Shown here in pieces: positions 33,635 through 42,552 of a stretch of DNA of 64,000 nt. The translations under genes were made by a program, and so were the position numbers. The number at the start of each line of letters is the position of its first letter. Position 1 is the stretch's first letter. This DNA is from an uncultured candidate division Zixibacteria bacterium (GTDB lineage Bacteria; Zixibacteria; MSB-5A5; GN15; PGXB01): positions 14,418 through 78,417 of the forward strand of contig CALAMC010000065.1 of NCBI GenBank assembly GCA_937925655.1, in the 5' to 3' direction. The notes under the pieces were generated by a model. It saw only the letters and a program-made list of their open reading frames with translations, was not told the origin of the DNA and did no database searches.

Positions 33635-34579
33635 TTAATTGGATAACTTAAAGTTAACAGTAAAACGATGGATGGAATCGGAACTGGGGCCGTTACCCGG
33701 AGAATAAGCATAGTCTATTCTGGCCGGGCCCATCATCGCTCCGGCTCCGAAGGCCATGCCTCCGGCAAGACCATCCTGTGAATCGGCGATTTGATAATTA
33801 TACCCAAGACGGAGAAAATACTTATGTTCAAAACCGTATTCCACACCATTTTTAAAAGCAGAATTGCCTTTGAAACCATAATCATATTCGGTAACGGCCA
33901 TAAAGGATCCAGCCAGCCAACTGGTGGCTGCGCCTATCCGCAGGCGCGTCGGCAGCTCTTCCTCGGTGGCATCAAACTTTATTTTTTGCCCGATGTTTGA
34001 CAGGCTGATTCCGAACATATATTTGTCGCATTGCGCGCTGATGCCAAAATCAGCGGCCATGGCCGAGGCACGGGTTCCGGCCAGGTTCAAATCAATATAC
34101 TTGGCATTTATCCCCAGAGAAATTGCCTCACTGACGCCATAAGCGGCCGACAGGGACAGGGCCATATCATTGGTTGAGCCGATATCATTTATCGGATTAT
34201 CGAATTGATCATATCCTTCAATATCGCCATAGCTCAAATAGGTGATACCCCCGGCCATTGTAAGGCGGTCGCTTATGGGAAAACTGACGGCGAGATGCTC
34301 AAAGTTTATATCCTGGTACCAGGAAAAATGAGAAACCGAAAATTGAGGTGTTTTCTCGAATGTCAGCCCAGCCGGATTCCAGTGAAGGGCCGAAGGGCCG
34401 TAGGCTATGGCGGTATATGCTCCACCCATAGCGGCGGATCTGGCATCGGTATCGATTTTGAGAAAATCTGCCGCTGTACGGCCATTATCATCGGCAATAG
34501 CCACTTTGCCGAACAAAGCGGCCAATATTACCATCACTCCCCAAATAAGCAATATTTTGTAGATACATTTGCTGGCCAT
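33635..34579 (-). CDS. PorV/PorQ-family outer-membrane protein
   Basis: 314 residues. A signal peptide (about 1-29, GVMVILAALFGKVAIAD) precedes the characteristic opening AADFLKIDTDARSAAMGGAYTAIA and ALHWNPAGL, shared by PorV/PorQ/UPF0164 proteins with the FadL-like 14-strand barrel. Repeated strands and a C-terminal FTVNFKLSN follow. In Bacteroidetes PorV shuttles type IX secretion substrates, but no other type IX gene is in the window, so that role is not implied. The ATG overlaps the stop of a 64-codon upstream frame by one base; GAGG lies 8 nt before it. Strong terminator downstream. Confidence 0.88.
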   Translation of the reverse strand: MASKCIYKILLIWGVMVILAALFGKVAIADDNGRTAADFLKIDTDARSAAMGGAYTAIAYGPSALHWNPAGLTFEKTPQFSVSHFSWYQDINFEHLAVSFPISDRLTMAGGITYLSYGDIEGYDQFDNPINDIGSTNDMALSLSAAYGVSEAISLGINAKYIDLNLAGTRASAMAADFGISAQCDKYMFGISLSNIGQKIKFDATEEELPTRLRIGAATSWLAGSFMAVTEYDYGFKGNSAFKNGVEYGFEHKYFLRLGYNYQIADSQDGLAGGMAFGAGAMMGPARIDYAYSPGNGPSSDSIHRFTVNFKLSN

Positions 34580-35122
34580 TATAACGCCTCGACTTTCTTT
34601 CTAACCAACATCATTCTGACAGTTATAATGGCAGAGATAATGCCCGATTTTTCGGCCCCGGTAATATATTTACGATCAGCATTTACAGTTTTTATCGGCC
34701 CGACCAAGCTATTATTTAACTTATACTTATGTATATATTCAAACATGCCGTGTATGGCTCTCCCCCAAGCCATAAGCGGGGCGTGAAATATCGAAATTCC
34801 GCATCAAAGTCCAACATTTAGACAGAGGTTCTTCATTTCTCCGTGTTTCGGATATAATCCAATATACATGAATCAGTTACACTCATGCGTCGAGCGTGAA
34901 CAACAAATCTCCGCGTGTTAATTTTTTTGCCAGCAAAAGGCTATATATATGGTTTGTCTCCTATAATAATACTAAGGATAGTATTTTTTTTAAATCCCAG
35001 TCAATAAAAAAAACGGGGAAAACCAATTTATGCGTTAATATAAGTATCAAAAATATATGTACTTACGCGGATAGGCAATCGGGATGAGAGAATTTTGTTT
35101 AATAAAAATTTGTTATTTATTA
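34580..35122. other. AT-rich non-coding region upstream of the PorV-like gene
   Basis: No gene is supported. A minus-strand frame of 64 codons (34579-34773) ends with a TAATG overlap on the PorV-like start but shows no family features. A plus-strand hairpin (34968-34974 with 34979-34985) runs into eight T (34984-34991), which looks like a terminator without a gene before it and might end a small RNA. Long A/T runs dominate 34920-35110. Confidence 0.4.
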
Positions 35123-35932
35123 TTAACGCAGGCGGGCTTTCATCTGCCGGTATTTATCCGTGTTATAGGTCAGGCTTGAGAGATTACCCATGGCATTGAT
35201 TTGCGCCTTCACATTGGCGATTCTTTCCTGGGTATCGGGATGCGACGATATCAAGCCTTCAAAATAATTCGTCGAACCGTCGGACATGCTGGCCAGCTTC
35301 TCGAACATGGTAACAGAACCGTTGGGATTGTACCCGGCCCTGGTCATATAAGTGATGCCATAGGAATCGGCTTCGCGCTCATTCTCCCGGGAGTAACTGG
35401 CCAGACTCAATCCCAGGCCGATGTTCACAGCTGCGTTGAGAGCTTCAGAGCTTTCACCGAGAACCAATTGCTGAAGCAAAGCGACCCCCATGGCCGTCTG
35501 AAGACGTTTGATGCTGTGGCGGGCGACGATATGCGAAATTTCATGGGCCATCACGGCCGCCAGCTCGGCTTCATTATCCATGGTCTTTAGCAATCCCGTG
35601 TATAGGTAAACATAGCCTCCGGGAGTGGCAAAGGCATTTATCATATTGGAATCGATTATAGCAAAATGATATTCGATATCACGCCGATCGCATTTGTCGA
35701 CAATGTTTTGCCCAATGCCATTGACATAGTTCAACCAGACGGTATCGGTAAGCATTCTGCTTTGCTGGCGAACCTGAAGGTCCGTTTCCCGGCCAATGGA
35801 AACTTCGGTAGCCGTATCGATCAATATAAACGATTTCTTTCCACCCGGCCCGGTCGTGGCACATCCCATCAGTAAAATAACGACCAGAGCCAGAATTGAA
35901 AAACGGTGGGAGAAAATGAAATGCCTCATCAT
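35123..35932 (-). CDS. M48-family metalloprotease lipoprotein
   Basis: 269 residues. The signal peptide ends in LLMGC, with lipidation expected at Cys24. The catalytic motif HEISH is in VMAHEISHIVARHS; the third ligand lies in ENEREADSYGITYMTRAGY. This is the LoiP/BepA-type family of zinc proteases in the periplasm or outer membrane that trim misassembled outer-membrane proteins. The start overlaps the DUF4870-like gene by 4 nt (ATGA), so the two are co-translated. The tail after residue ~230 (PDTQERIANVKAQI) matches the family end. Confidence 0.94.
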   Translation of the reverse strand: MMRHFIFSHRFSILALVVILLMGCATTGPGGKKSFILIDTATEVSIGRETDLQVRQQSRMLTDTVWLNYVNGIGQNIVDKCDRRDIEYHFAIIDSNMINAFATPGGYVYLYTGLLKTMDNEAELAAVMAHEISHIVARHSIKRLQTAMGVALLQQLVLGESSEALNAAVNIGLGLSLASYSRENEREADSYGITYMTRAGYNPNGSVTMFEKLASMSDGSTNYFEGLISSHPDTQERIANVKAQINAMGNLSSLTYNTDKYRQMKARLR

Positions 35933-36339
35933 ATCTTCAACCTTTCCGCATAATCGCCGATTATCGGCAGGCGATATAATTTACCCTGGATGCCGAAAAT
36001 TATCCCGGCCACCGAAGCCCCCAGTGCGAAAATGAGAATGGCCTTCCAGAACAAACCCGACAGACCCGGAATCAGGAAAAACAAAGCCAGCAGTTCTATC
36101 AGAAAAAGTATGAATCCCTGTCGGCTGTGAAACCGCGCCTCTTCAATATCTCTCATTTGTAGAAGAGGGATCAAGCATAAGAATGGGATATAGGACAAAA
36201 TCGCGGCCAGAACGGCGCGGTCATTGTCAAACTTCTCACGGCCACCGGATTTGAAGGCATCATCCAGACCGCCGACATCTTCTCCATCGCGGGTCTCTCC
36301 GCCGGTTCCGGTATTTTCTTCTTTGAAAAATGAACTCAC
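35929..36339 (-). CDS. DUF4870-like membrane protein
   Basis: 136 residues. A hydrophilic, Gly/Glu-rich N-terminus (1-38) precedes three hydrophobic helices in the order AVLAAILSYIPFLCLIPLL, ARFHSRQGFILFLIELLALF and GLFWKAILIFALGASVAGII. The RFHSRQGF turn is typical of the DUF4870/Tic20-like group. It lies 15 nt after the GH57 gene and overlaps the M48 protease gene by 4 nt. Function unknown. Confidence 0.75.
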   Translation of the reverse strand: MSSFFKEENTGTGGETRDGEDVGGLDDAFKSGGREKFDNDRAVLAAILSYIPFLCLIPLLQMRDIEEARFHSRQGFILFLIELLALFFLIPGLSGLFWKAILIFALGASVAGIIFGIQGKLYRLPIIGDYAERLKI

Positions 36340-36354
36340 GTTATCGCTCCCTGC

Positions 36355-38487
36355 TTAAACCTGCCAAAAAATTTCCTTATCCCGCTCCGGTAAAGTAATC
36401 TTGATGGGGTTATCGGCGGGCCATTTTTCCAGTAATGTTTTTTTATTCAATAATGAAATAGTCATTGTTATTTCGCCATGCCCCGAAGCCACCAGAATAT
36501 TTCTGTCAAATCCGGCCTCGAAAACACGCTCGAACTGTGCATCCACGCCCTTGGCGCTATGGCGCGGTTCTTTCCCCAGTGCAAAACGGAATTCCCCGCC
36601 CGGCCGGAAATCGATGACAAGTTCATTTTCTTCGGCCACAACTAAATGAAATCGTTTTTCAAAGTCAAGGCGAATATAGAGCCGGTCATAATCGAAAGCG
36701 AAATAGATATCGGAAATATTCTGATTCGAGCGGTGCATGGCCTGTCCCGCAGATCGACACTGGAAATGTCCGGAACCGCTCCATTCATAATATTGAGTGA
36801 CATAGCCGTCGAGCACGGGGGTTATTAAAGATTCAGGGGCGGATAAGAAGGAACGCTGGTGACCCCGGAATATCGGATGTGTCAACTCGGCGGGCGCATC
36901 CAGTCCGAGTAATTCATAAACCCGGCTTAGGTGGCTCCGGAACAATTCATCGAACCGGGCATTATCCGCCCCGACATGATCATCGCCGTACCACCAGCAC
37001 CAGTCGGAGCCTTCGGCGATATAGATCTGTTCCCACGCCTGGCGGATTTTTTCGGCCGGAGCATCAGGATTTTTCCTTTCAAAATCGACAATCGCTTTGC
37101 GCACCAGATACAATAAGTCCCAGGCAGCATTGTCTTCGGGATGTCCGATCCAAATTTGAAAATTATGCCTAATCCATGAACCGGCCGAAACGGCCGGCAA
37201 ACTTTCGGCACGGACTTCCCGCGCAATATCGGCAAATCCACATAATCGGAATTCCTCGCTTTTATCCAGAGCATCATAAAAGGATGTTAAAAATCCAGCC
37301 CCGTCGTCGGCGTAGTATTCCCAAGCATTCTCGCCGTCGAGAATGACCGGGATGACACAATTCTGGGGGTCTCCGTGCAAATTTCTGGTTATTTGTTTAA
37401 GGCAACGCAGAAAATCTTCGACGGCTCGATCCGGGCTCCACGAGGCATAGACAAAGCCGATTTTGTCGGATAGGCTGCGGTCCCGGAAAAATATTTTCAG
37501 CCCGGGCGCCTGCGAATATTCATAGGCCTGATAGCAATGATTGGGGGCCGGTTCCCTTCCGGCCTTATGCCACGAGGCAATCAGGACGTCTTCGTCAGAC
37601 GCGGTCCAATGGATATCGTTTTCACTGATAAGTTTGAGAGCGGCTTCCGAAACAGAGCCTTCGGACGGCCACAGGCCGCAGAGCTTTCCCCCGAATAATT
37701 CGGTATAGCGGCGGCAGGCGGAAGCCAGCTGGACCTCGGCGTCGGCTGGGAATTTGAATGGATTACGGGGCAATTCGATGTCGGAAACGGCTTCGCGGGC
37801 GCATTCACTATCCACCAGAAGCGGCAGAATGGGATGATAATAGGGAGTAAAGGAAATATCAATGAGTCCCTCATCATTCAATTTTTTATAGGTCGGGATA
37901 ATCCGTTTCAGAATTTCAAGGTGGAAAAAAAGCAAGGCCTGCTTGTCCTCTTCGCTGAAATCTCTGCCCTTCTCAATAAGGTGGCGGATCGGTTCTTCTT
38001 TGTGATATATTTTATCGACCCAGGCCAGGTTAGACCAGACCTGAAGATCACGCCATTCGGAGGTCGAGAAAATTTTTATGGCCAGGTCCAAGTCGGTTCC
38101 GCATGAATCTTTTTTTCGAAACAGCTGGCGATAGCGGACATTGGGTTCAATCATGGTCTGGTAGTTGGCCGAGAAAAATGTTTCCAGGATTTCATGCTTC
38201 TGCTCGGGTGACAACTGGCGGGCCGGGACCAGACTTAGGTCAAAATGGCAGTCGGTGATGCCCCGGCTATAAAGTTCAATTTGATCAAGCAGGGATGGAA
38301 CCAGATTGAAAGTCGTCTTGATATTTTCGTAGCGTGAAGCCAGCAGGGCCATGTCGAGGTAATCTTTGACGCCGTGAAGGCGGACCCAGGGCAATTCGAT
38401 TTTATTTGTCCGGGGATTGAAATAGTACGGCTGATGCATATGCCACAACAGGCCGATTTTAATTTTGCCGTCGGCTGACACGGGCAC
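36355..38487 (-). CDS. Glycoside hydrolase family 57 protein
   Basis: 710 residues. It begins with IGLLWHMHQPYYFNP, the first GH57 motif. The likely nucleophile is Glu276 in CGLWPSEGSVSEAAL and the acid/base Asp384 in PVILDGENAWEYY, both in the expected GH57 contexts. The catalytic barrel covers about residues 8-420; the rest is helical bundle and a beta-rich C-terminal domain. GH57 enzymes act on alpha-glucans (amylase, amylopullulanase, 4-alpha-glucanotransferase, branching). There is no signal peptide, so it probably works on cytoplasmic glycogen-like polymer. Exact specificity is not decidable. It is followed by the DUF4870 and M48 genes. Confidence 0.93.
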   Translation of the reverse strand: MPVSADGKIKIGLLWHMHQPYYFNPRTNKIELPWVRLHGVKDYLDMALLASRYENIKTTFNLVPSLLDQIELYSRGITDCHFDLSLVPARQLSPEQKHEILETFFSANYQTMIEPNVRYRQLFRKKDSCGTDLDLAIKIFSTSEWRDLQVWSNLAWVDKIYHKEEPIRHLIEKGRDFSEEDKQALLFFHLEILKRIIPTYKKLNDEGLIDISFTPYYHPILPLLVDSECAREAVSDIELPRNPFKFPADAEVQLASACRRYTELFGGKLCGLWPSEGSVSEAALKLISENDIHWTASDEDVLIASWHKAGREPAPNHCYQAYEYSQAPGLKIFFRDRSLSDKIGFVYASWSPDRAVEDFLRCLKQITRNLHGDPQNCVIPVILDGENAWEYYADDGAGFLTSFYDALDKSEEFRLCGFADIAREVRAESLPAVSAGSWIRHNFQIWIGHPEDNAAWDLLYLVRKAIVDFERKNPDAPAEKIRQAWEQIYIAEGSDWCWWYGDDHVGADNARFDELFRSHLSRVYELLGLDAPAELTHPIFRGHQRSFLSAPESLITPVLDGYVTQYYEWSGSGHFQCRSAGQAMHRSNQNISDIYFAFDYDRLYIRLDFEKRFHLVVAEENELVIDFRPGGEFRFALGKEPRHSAKGVDAQFERVFEAGFDRNILVASGHGEITMTISLLNKKTLLEKWPADNPIKITLPERDKEIFWQV

Positions 38488-38508
38488 CCTCCGTATTAAT
38501 AGATTCTG

Positions 38509-39168
38509 CTACTGCATATATAATTGATACGCCGTAAGGTACTGGTCCGAACCGGGGTAATCTTTTTCCAGAATATCGAGTTGAGTTTTAATCTTGTCTT
38601 TTTCGCCCAGCTGCACGAAACAGCGGATCGCTCCCAGGAGATAATCGGGCCGGGCAGGCGTATCCGGGTAATGATCGATCGCGCTCAAGTATTTTTCGGC
38701 GGCATCGGCGAAATTCTGCTGGCTTTCCAGACTGGCCGCGATTCCGGCGACGGCCGATGACGTTGTCAGCGGGTCCAGATGGAATTTATCGATATATCGC
38801 TGGTAGGCGGCAATGGCCTCCTGATAGTTGCGGCTTTCAAAATAAGCGTTGCCGAGATTAAACTGGGCGCGAGCGACCACATCACCACTATAATTATCGA
38901 TAATGTCATTGAAACCGATTATGGCCGGTTGATAGTTTCGCGTTTGAAGTTGATTCAGGGCCTGGCTGTATTTCTGAATACCTTCACCTTCCCTTGAAGA
39001 CTGATGGCTTTTGTAATAAACAGCTCCGATGATAACAATCAAAACTGCTGCGGCGACGACGGCGACGACCTGCCAATTATCTTCCAGCCATCCCCGCGCT
39101 TTGAGCATCGAGGTCGTGAATTTATCCTGCTTAAGTTCCTGTTTGGTAATCTTTACTTTGGTCCCCAT
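38509..39168 (-). CDS. Membrane-anchored TPR protein
   Basis: 219 residues. A basic N-terminus and one transmembrane helix (about residues 34-52, VVAVVAAAVLIVIIGAVYY) are followed by tetratricopeptide repeats such as VARAQFNLGNAYFESRNYQE and YQRYIDKFHLDP. The arrangement matches YfgM-like and Tol-Pal-associated TPR proteins, with the repeats in the periplasm. It lies 21 nt before the GH57 gene. Partner unknown. Confidence 0.85.
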   Translation of the reverse strand: MGTKVKITKQELKQDKFTTSMLKARGWLEDNWQVVAVVAAAVLIVIIGAVYYKSHQSSREGEGIQKYSQALNQLQTRNYQPAIIGFNDIIDNYSGDVVARAQFNLGNAYFESRNYQEAIAAYQRYIDKFHLDPLTTSSAVAGIAASLESQQNFADAAEKYLSAIDHYPDTPARPDYLLGAIRCFVQLGEKDKIKTQLDILEKDYPGSDQYLTAYQLYMQ

Positions 39169-39232
39169 ACCATTTCCATCCGTTTTGCATTTTTAAAGGT
39201 TGCCGAGCGGCCCTTATAATTCCTTATGCGTT

Positions 39233-39264
39233 AAAAAAATAGAGGTCGCGCATAGCCCGACCTC
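39233..39264 (-). terminator. Rho-independent terminator of the FadL/PorV-like gene
   Basis: A 7-bp stem (39242-39248 with 39258-39264) is followed on the minus strand by a run of U (A-run 39233-39239). Confidence 0.75.
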
Positions 39265-39283
39265 CATTCTATACTGTCACAAT

Positions 39284-40759
39284 TTAGAAATAACCTGTAA
39301 ATGAAAAGTTAAGCCGGTGGTCATTCCATTTGTTTTCCAGCTGCAAATAATCACCTTTATAGAGTTCCTGCGAATAGCGCGTATTGGTATAGGCCAAATC
39401 TATCTGAATCTGCGACCAGTGTATGCCGATGCCGACGGCCATGCTGAAACCCGTGATATTATCATCATTGCTGTCAAAAACGTAAAAGACGCGGGTCGAA
39501 TCGTTTTCGGACGATCCTTTTTCACCTTCGAAAATGGTCGCAATATTGGAAACATTTCCATCGGGGAAGGCCTCATTCCGGAATCCGACGCGGAAGGGGA
39601 TTATCCCGACGGGAGTTTCCCAACGGTATTCGGTTCCAACGCGGAATTGAAAAATATTGCTCCAATTTAAATCATTATCGGTGAAGTATTCGACGCGCTC
39701 ACCACCGGCAGTCAGTTCCAGGCGATCCAGGATTTTTACTTTTTTCCCTTTGAAGCCGCGATATTCGACGTCACCGGCCAAAATCCAGTTTTCACTGATA
39801 TCATAGGCCACACCGAAACCCACGATAAAGGGCATCTGGTAGCGTGAAGTCATATCATCGATATAAACGGTATCCGATTTGAACATACTGAAATATGGGG
39901 TCGATTGAATCGGAATACTCAAACCACCGATGCCGCCTTCGGTGGCATGACTTACGATCGTGGAATCGGTATTGCCCTTGAGATCAAACGGCAGTCTTAC
40001 AGTCAAGCCGGCCCGCAGCGGTTCCGCGGCATAAAGAAAACCGACAGTGGCATTAAAACCGGTGAAGTCGGTGGAATCGATCACTCTTATACCATTTCTA
40101 TACACCCGCGTGATATTGTCAATATCGACAACGGAAGCCCTAAGATAGCGGTACTCTTCGGAGACGACTTTTCCATAGTAGATATTCGCGGAGACGCCCA
40201 TTGATAACTGCTTATAGACTCTGGTGCCAAACGCGAAATTGACCGAATTAATACTCCCGTGGGTCTCTATTTTTGCATTGGGGTATGGCCCCCAGCCCAA
40301 GTGGTCGTACAAAAGGTTTTCGAGGAATGTATTGTATGTATCGAAATGCTGGGTAAACGACATGCTCGCTACCACGTGATGGCCTTTTATTCTAAGCGGG
40401 GAAATAATGGCCATATAATCGATACCCGGATATTCCCCCTGATGGTCTTTTTTGGTGTAGGCCGGACCGATGACAGCCGGGTCGGGGGATTCGCTTCCGA
40501 GAAAATACTTTTCATTGCCTCTGGGCATAAGAACGCCATAGCTGAACTGCATCAAGGTTTTTTCATGGACATAAAGCCCGGCGGGATTCCAGCTTCCGGC
40601 GGACCCGTCGTCAGAAACAGCCAGAAATGCCTGACCCATCCCCTCGGATCTCGCGCCGCCGCCGTAAAAGTTATAACTGAACCCTCGATACTGCGCATAA
40701 GCTGTCGTTGTGAGGAAAACTAATAGTATAACAGCGATTTTGGACAACGACAATTTCAT
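39284..40759 (-). CDS. FadL/PorV-like outer-membrane transport protein
   Basis: 491 residues. The signal peptide ends TTAYAQ (about residue 22). The mature N-terminus GGGARSEGMGQAFLAVSDD and SAGSWNPAGLYVHEK is the shared opening of OmpP1/FadL and PorV-type barrels. Long alternating strands follow and the chain ends in FSFTGYF with a terminal Phe. FadL proteins carry hydrophobic molecules across the outer membrane; this one may do so, or serve as a PorV-like shuttle. It has a consensus promoter (40829-40857) and its own terminator, so it is monocistronic. Confidence 0.88.
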   Translation of the reverse strand: MKLSLSKIAVILLVFLTTTAYAQYRGFSYNFYGGGARSEGMGQAFLAVSDDGSAGSWNPAGLYVHEKTLMQFSYGVLMPRGNEKYFLGSESPDPAVIGPAYTKKDHQGEYPGIDYMAIISPLRIKGHHVVASMSFTQHFDTYNTFLENLLYDHLGWGPYPNAKIETHGSINSVNFAFGTRVYKQLSMGVSANIYYGKVVSEEYRYLRASVVDIDNITRVYRNGIRVIDSTDFTGFNATVGFLYAAEPLRAGLTVRLPFDLKGNTDSTIVSHATEGGIGGLSIPIQSTPYFSMFKSDTVYIDDMTSRYQMPFIVGFGVAYDISENWILAGDVEYRGFKGKKVKILDRLELTAGGERVEYFTDNDLNWSNIFQFRVGTEYRWETPVGIIPFRVGFRNEAFPDGNVSNIATIFEGEKGSSENDSTRVFYVFDSNDDNITGFSMAVGIGIHWSQIQIDLAYTNTRYSQELYKGDYLQLENKWNDHRLNFSFTGYF

Positions 40760-40828
40760 ACTCTATGATCCTCCCGTTAAATCAGATTTCCGCGTCAAAA
40801 ACACTTTATTTCATAAACTTAGACGAAG

Positions 40829-40857
40829 AATATAAGCTTCTCATCCAAACGTGTCAA
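40829..40857 (-). promoter_or_regulatory. Promoter of the FadL/PorV-like gene
   Basis: On the minus strand TTGACA (40852-40857) and TATATT (40829-40834) are 17 bp apart. A long leader of about 60 nt follows. Confidence 0.7.
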
Positions 40858-40916
40858 TCGGTTTTATGATAAAAAAAGGTGGAATTTAGAGCGCATCCGC
40901 GGCCTGCTACCGACAT

Positions 40917-40952
40917 AAAAAAAGCGGGCGCCGACCCATGAGGAACGGCGCC
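40917..40952 (-). terminator. Rho-independent terminator of the barrel gene at 40985
   Basis: A 7-bp GC stem (40927-40933 with 40946-40952) extends past one bulge and runs into a U-tract on the minus strand (A-run 40917-40923). Confidence 0.75.
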
Positions 40953-40984
40953 GCAAAATCAATAAATATTGTCTGTTTCAGGAA

Positions 40985-41656
40985 TTATTCCAATCCTCCC
41001 AGCGCGATTTTAAACCCGGCCGTAAGAGGAAATGATTGCGTATTTTCCGGATCGACAAAATGCAAGGCGTATTTGCCTTCGACATAGATATTGAAGCCGC
41101 TTCCGAAATTGAAATCGATACCGGCTCCGGCATTCCCCAGGAATCCAAATTCATCGGAACCCATGTTTAATTTAAGATACAGCAGATCATCGTAAAAAAC
41201 CAATTCGGGGTCCACAATTCTCTGTTTTGTCAGGCCCGCCGAACCGATGAAATATGGATTGAATATCCCGCCCGATTGGACGGCCGGTATGTAATACTTG
41301 GCGCCGGCCACAATTGAACTATAGTTAATGTCGCCGCCCCCGCCAAAACTCATGTTATTGATATTATGGTCTTCGCCCGTCTGCTCGAGGAGATAATTAA
41401 ACATGACATCAACGAATTTGTCCTTGTCCGGTCGGAAATGGCTGCCGGAAAATTTGGCGAATATTTCGAGATTCGGCTGGAGCATATAACCGATACCGAT
41501 CTCAAAGACCGCTCCGGCCTTCCATGTGTCCTTCAATTCCGATGACATGGGGACGCCGACGCCGCCACCCAGATAAACGGAAAAATGATGATCCTGGGCC
41601 GCTGCCAAACCCGCCGCCAATAAAATACCCAGAGCCAAAATAATTGATTTTTTCAT
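40985..41656 (-). CDS. Outer-membrane beta-barrel protein
   Basis: 223 residues. The signal peptide ends LAAAQD (about residue 21). The start HHFSVYLGGGVGVPMSSELKD and strands such as FEIGIGYMLQPNLEIFAKFSG and GAGIDFNFGSGFNIYVEGKY are those of OmpW/opacity-like small porins. The last residues are FKIALGGLE, without a terminal Phe. A promoter candidate (41723-41750) precedes it and a terminator follows. No specific function. Confidence 0.8.
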   Translation of the reverse strand: MKKSIILALGILLAAGLAAAQDHHFSVYLGGGVGVPMSSELKDTWKAGAVFEIGIGYMLQPNLEIFAKFSGSHFRPDKDKFVDVMFNYLLEQTGEDHNINNMSFGGGGDINYSSIVAGAKYYIPAVQSGGIFNPYFIGSAGLTKQRIVDPELVFYDDLLYLKLNMGSDEFGFLGNAGAGIDFNFGSGFNIYVEGKYALHFVDPENTQSFPLTAGFKIALGGLE

Positions 41657-41722
41657 CCTATTCCTCGATTATCAAATAAGTTTATTTCCCATGTACATAC
41701 ACGTTCTCGTACCGGAAATCGT

Positions 41723-41750
41723 AAAATATTAAAATGGACGGTAAAGTCAA
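41723..41750 (-). promoter_or_regulatory. Candidate promoter of the barrel gene at 40985
   Basis: On the minus strand TTGACT (41745-41750) and TATTTT (41723-41728) are 16 bp apart, about 70 nt before the ATG. Confidence 0.45.
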
Positions 41751-41764
41751 CAGGAAAACGATTA

Positions 41765-42430
41765 TCAATCGACTGACTTGGGGATAATCAGCGCAGTTCC
41801 GACCGGCAATTTGATCGGCACGCCATTTCTCCCCTCCGGTTCAACGGCTGGTGTCAATTCATGGCCAAAAATGGCCATAGCGCAGGCGTCAAGGGCCGCG
41901 AGGAGCTCATTTTCGACGAAGGATTGTATCCAGATGACATGTCTGGCTTTGAGGCCATTGTCAAACGCGCCCTTATATCTTTCGTCGATAATCTGTTGCA
42001 CCTGTTTTTCGTGTCGGGTCCAGTTGACATGGACGGTGACAATAAAGGTTCCGCGGACATTGGGGGCCAGGCATTCAATTATCGAAATAATATATTGATT
42101 GGCGGATGTGAACAGGTTTACGCTCAATCTCAATCTTCGCCCGGATGGCAATTCCTTTTCTTCGGGAAGGGCTGGAAATTCCATGATACAATCATTCCAG
42201 GACTGTTTTTCTGACGGGCCGGGGAACTTGAACTTGCCGAGCCAGGCCAGGACTTCACCTTTGACTTTGGCGGTATCCATGAGCGGTACGCGGCGCCGCA
42301 ACTCTGTCAGAACGGCCTGTCTTACTTCTTCTGAAACGGACAAAAGCTCACCTTTGTCAAATAATAGATTCCTGCAATTTTTATCGGAATCAGCGGGAGA
42401 GTTTAAATAAGGCGGAGGGTTTTTGATCAA
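41765..42430 (-). CDS. Uncharacterised protein
   Basis: 221 residues in the longest reading, which begins at a TTG with no ribosome site, so the true start may be internal. No signal peptide or membrane helix. The middle half shows alternating beta strands and helices (LRLSVNLFTSANQYIISIIE, GTFIVTVHVNWTRHEKQ, ARHVIWIQSFVENELLAALD). It ends VGTALIIPKSVD. No family is recognised. It is preceded by a tRNA-Arg gene and not clearly linked to any neighbour. Confidence 0.55.
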   Translation of the reverse strand: MIKNPPPYLNSPADSDKNCRNLLFDKGELLSVSEEVRQAVLTELRRRVPLMDTAKVKGEVLAWLGKFKFPGPSEKQSWNDCIMEFPALPEEKELPSGRRLRLSVNLFTSANQYIISIIECLAPNVRGTFIVTVHVNWTRHEKQVQQIIDERYKGAFDNGLKARHVIWIQSFVENELLAALDACAMAIFGHELTPAVEPEGRNGVPIKLPVGTALIIPKSVD

Positions 42431-42469
42431 AAAGAATACATTTAGGGGCGGATATGGGGCCCGAAGAAA

Positions 42470-42543
42470 TACCCCCGGCAGGAATTGAACCTGCGGCCCG
42501 CGGTTTAGGAAACCGCTGCTCTATCCTACTGAGCTACGGGGGC
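42470..42543 (-). tRNA. tRNA-Arg (CCT)
   Basis: A 74-nt cloverleaf: acceptor GCCCCCG with CGGGGGT (one G-U), D-arm GCTC/GAGC, anticodon stem GCGGT/ACCGC with loop TTCCTAA (anticodon CCT, reading AGG), T-arm GCAGG/CCTGC with TTCAATT. The CCA end is not encoded. Confidence 0.95.
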
Positions 42544-42552
42544 AAAAGCATT

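Noticed and set aside
34896..35087. 63-codon plus-strand frame in the AT-rich gap
   Set aside because: Lys/Ser/Asn-rich composition reflects the base content, no ribosome site, and a terminator-like hairpin lies inside it.
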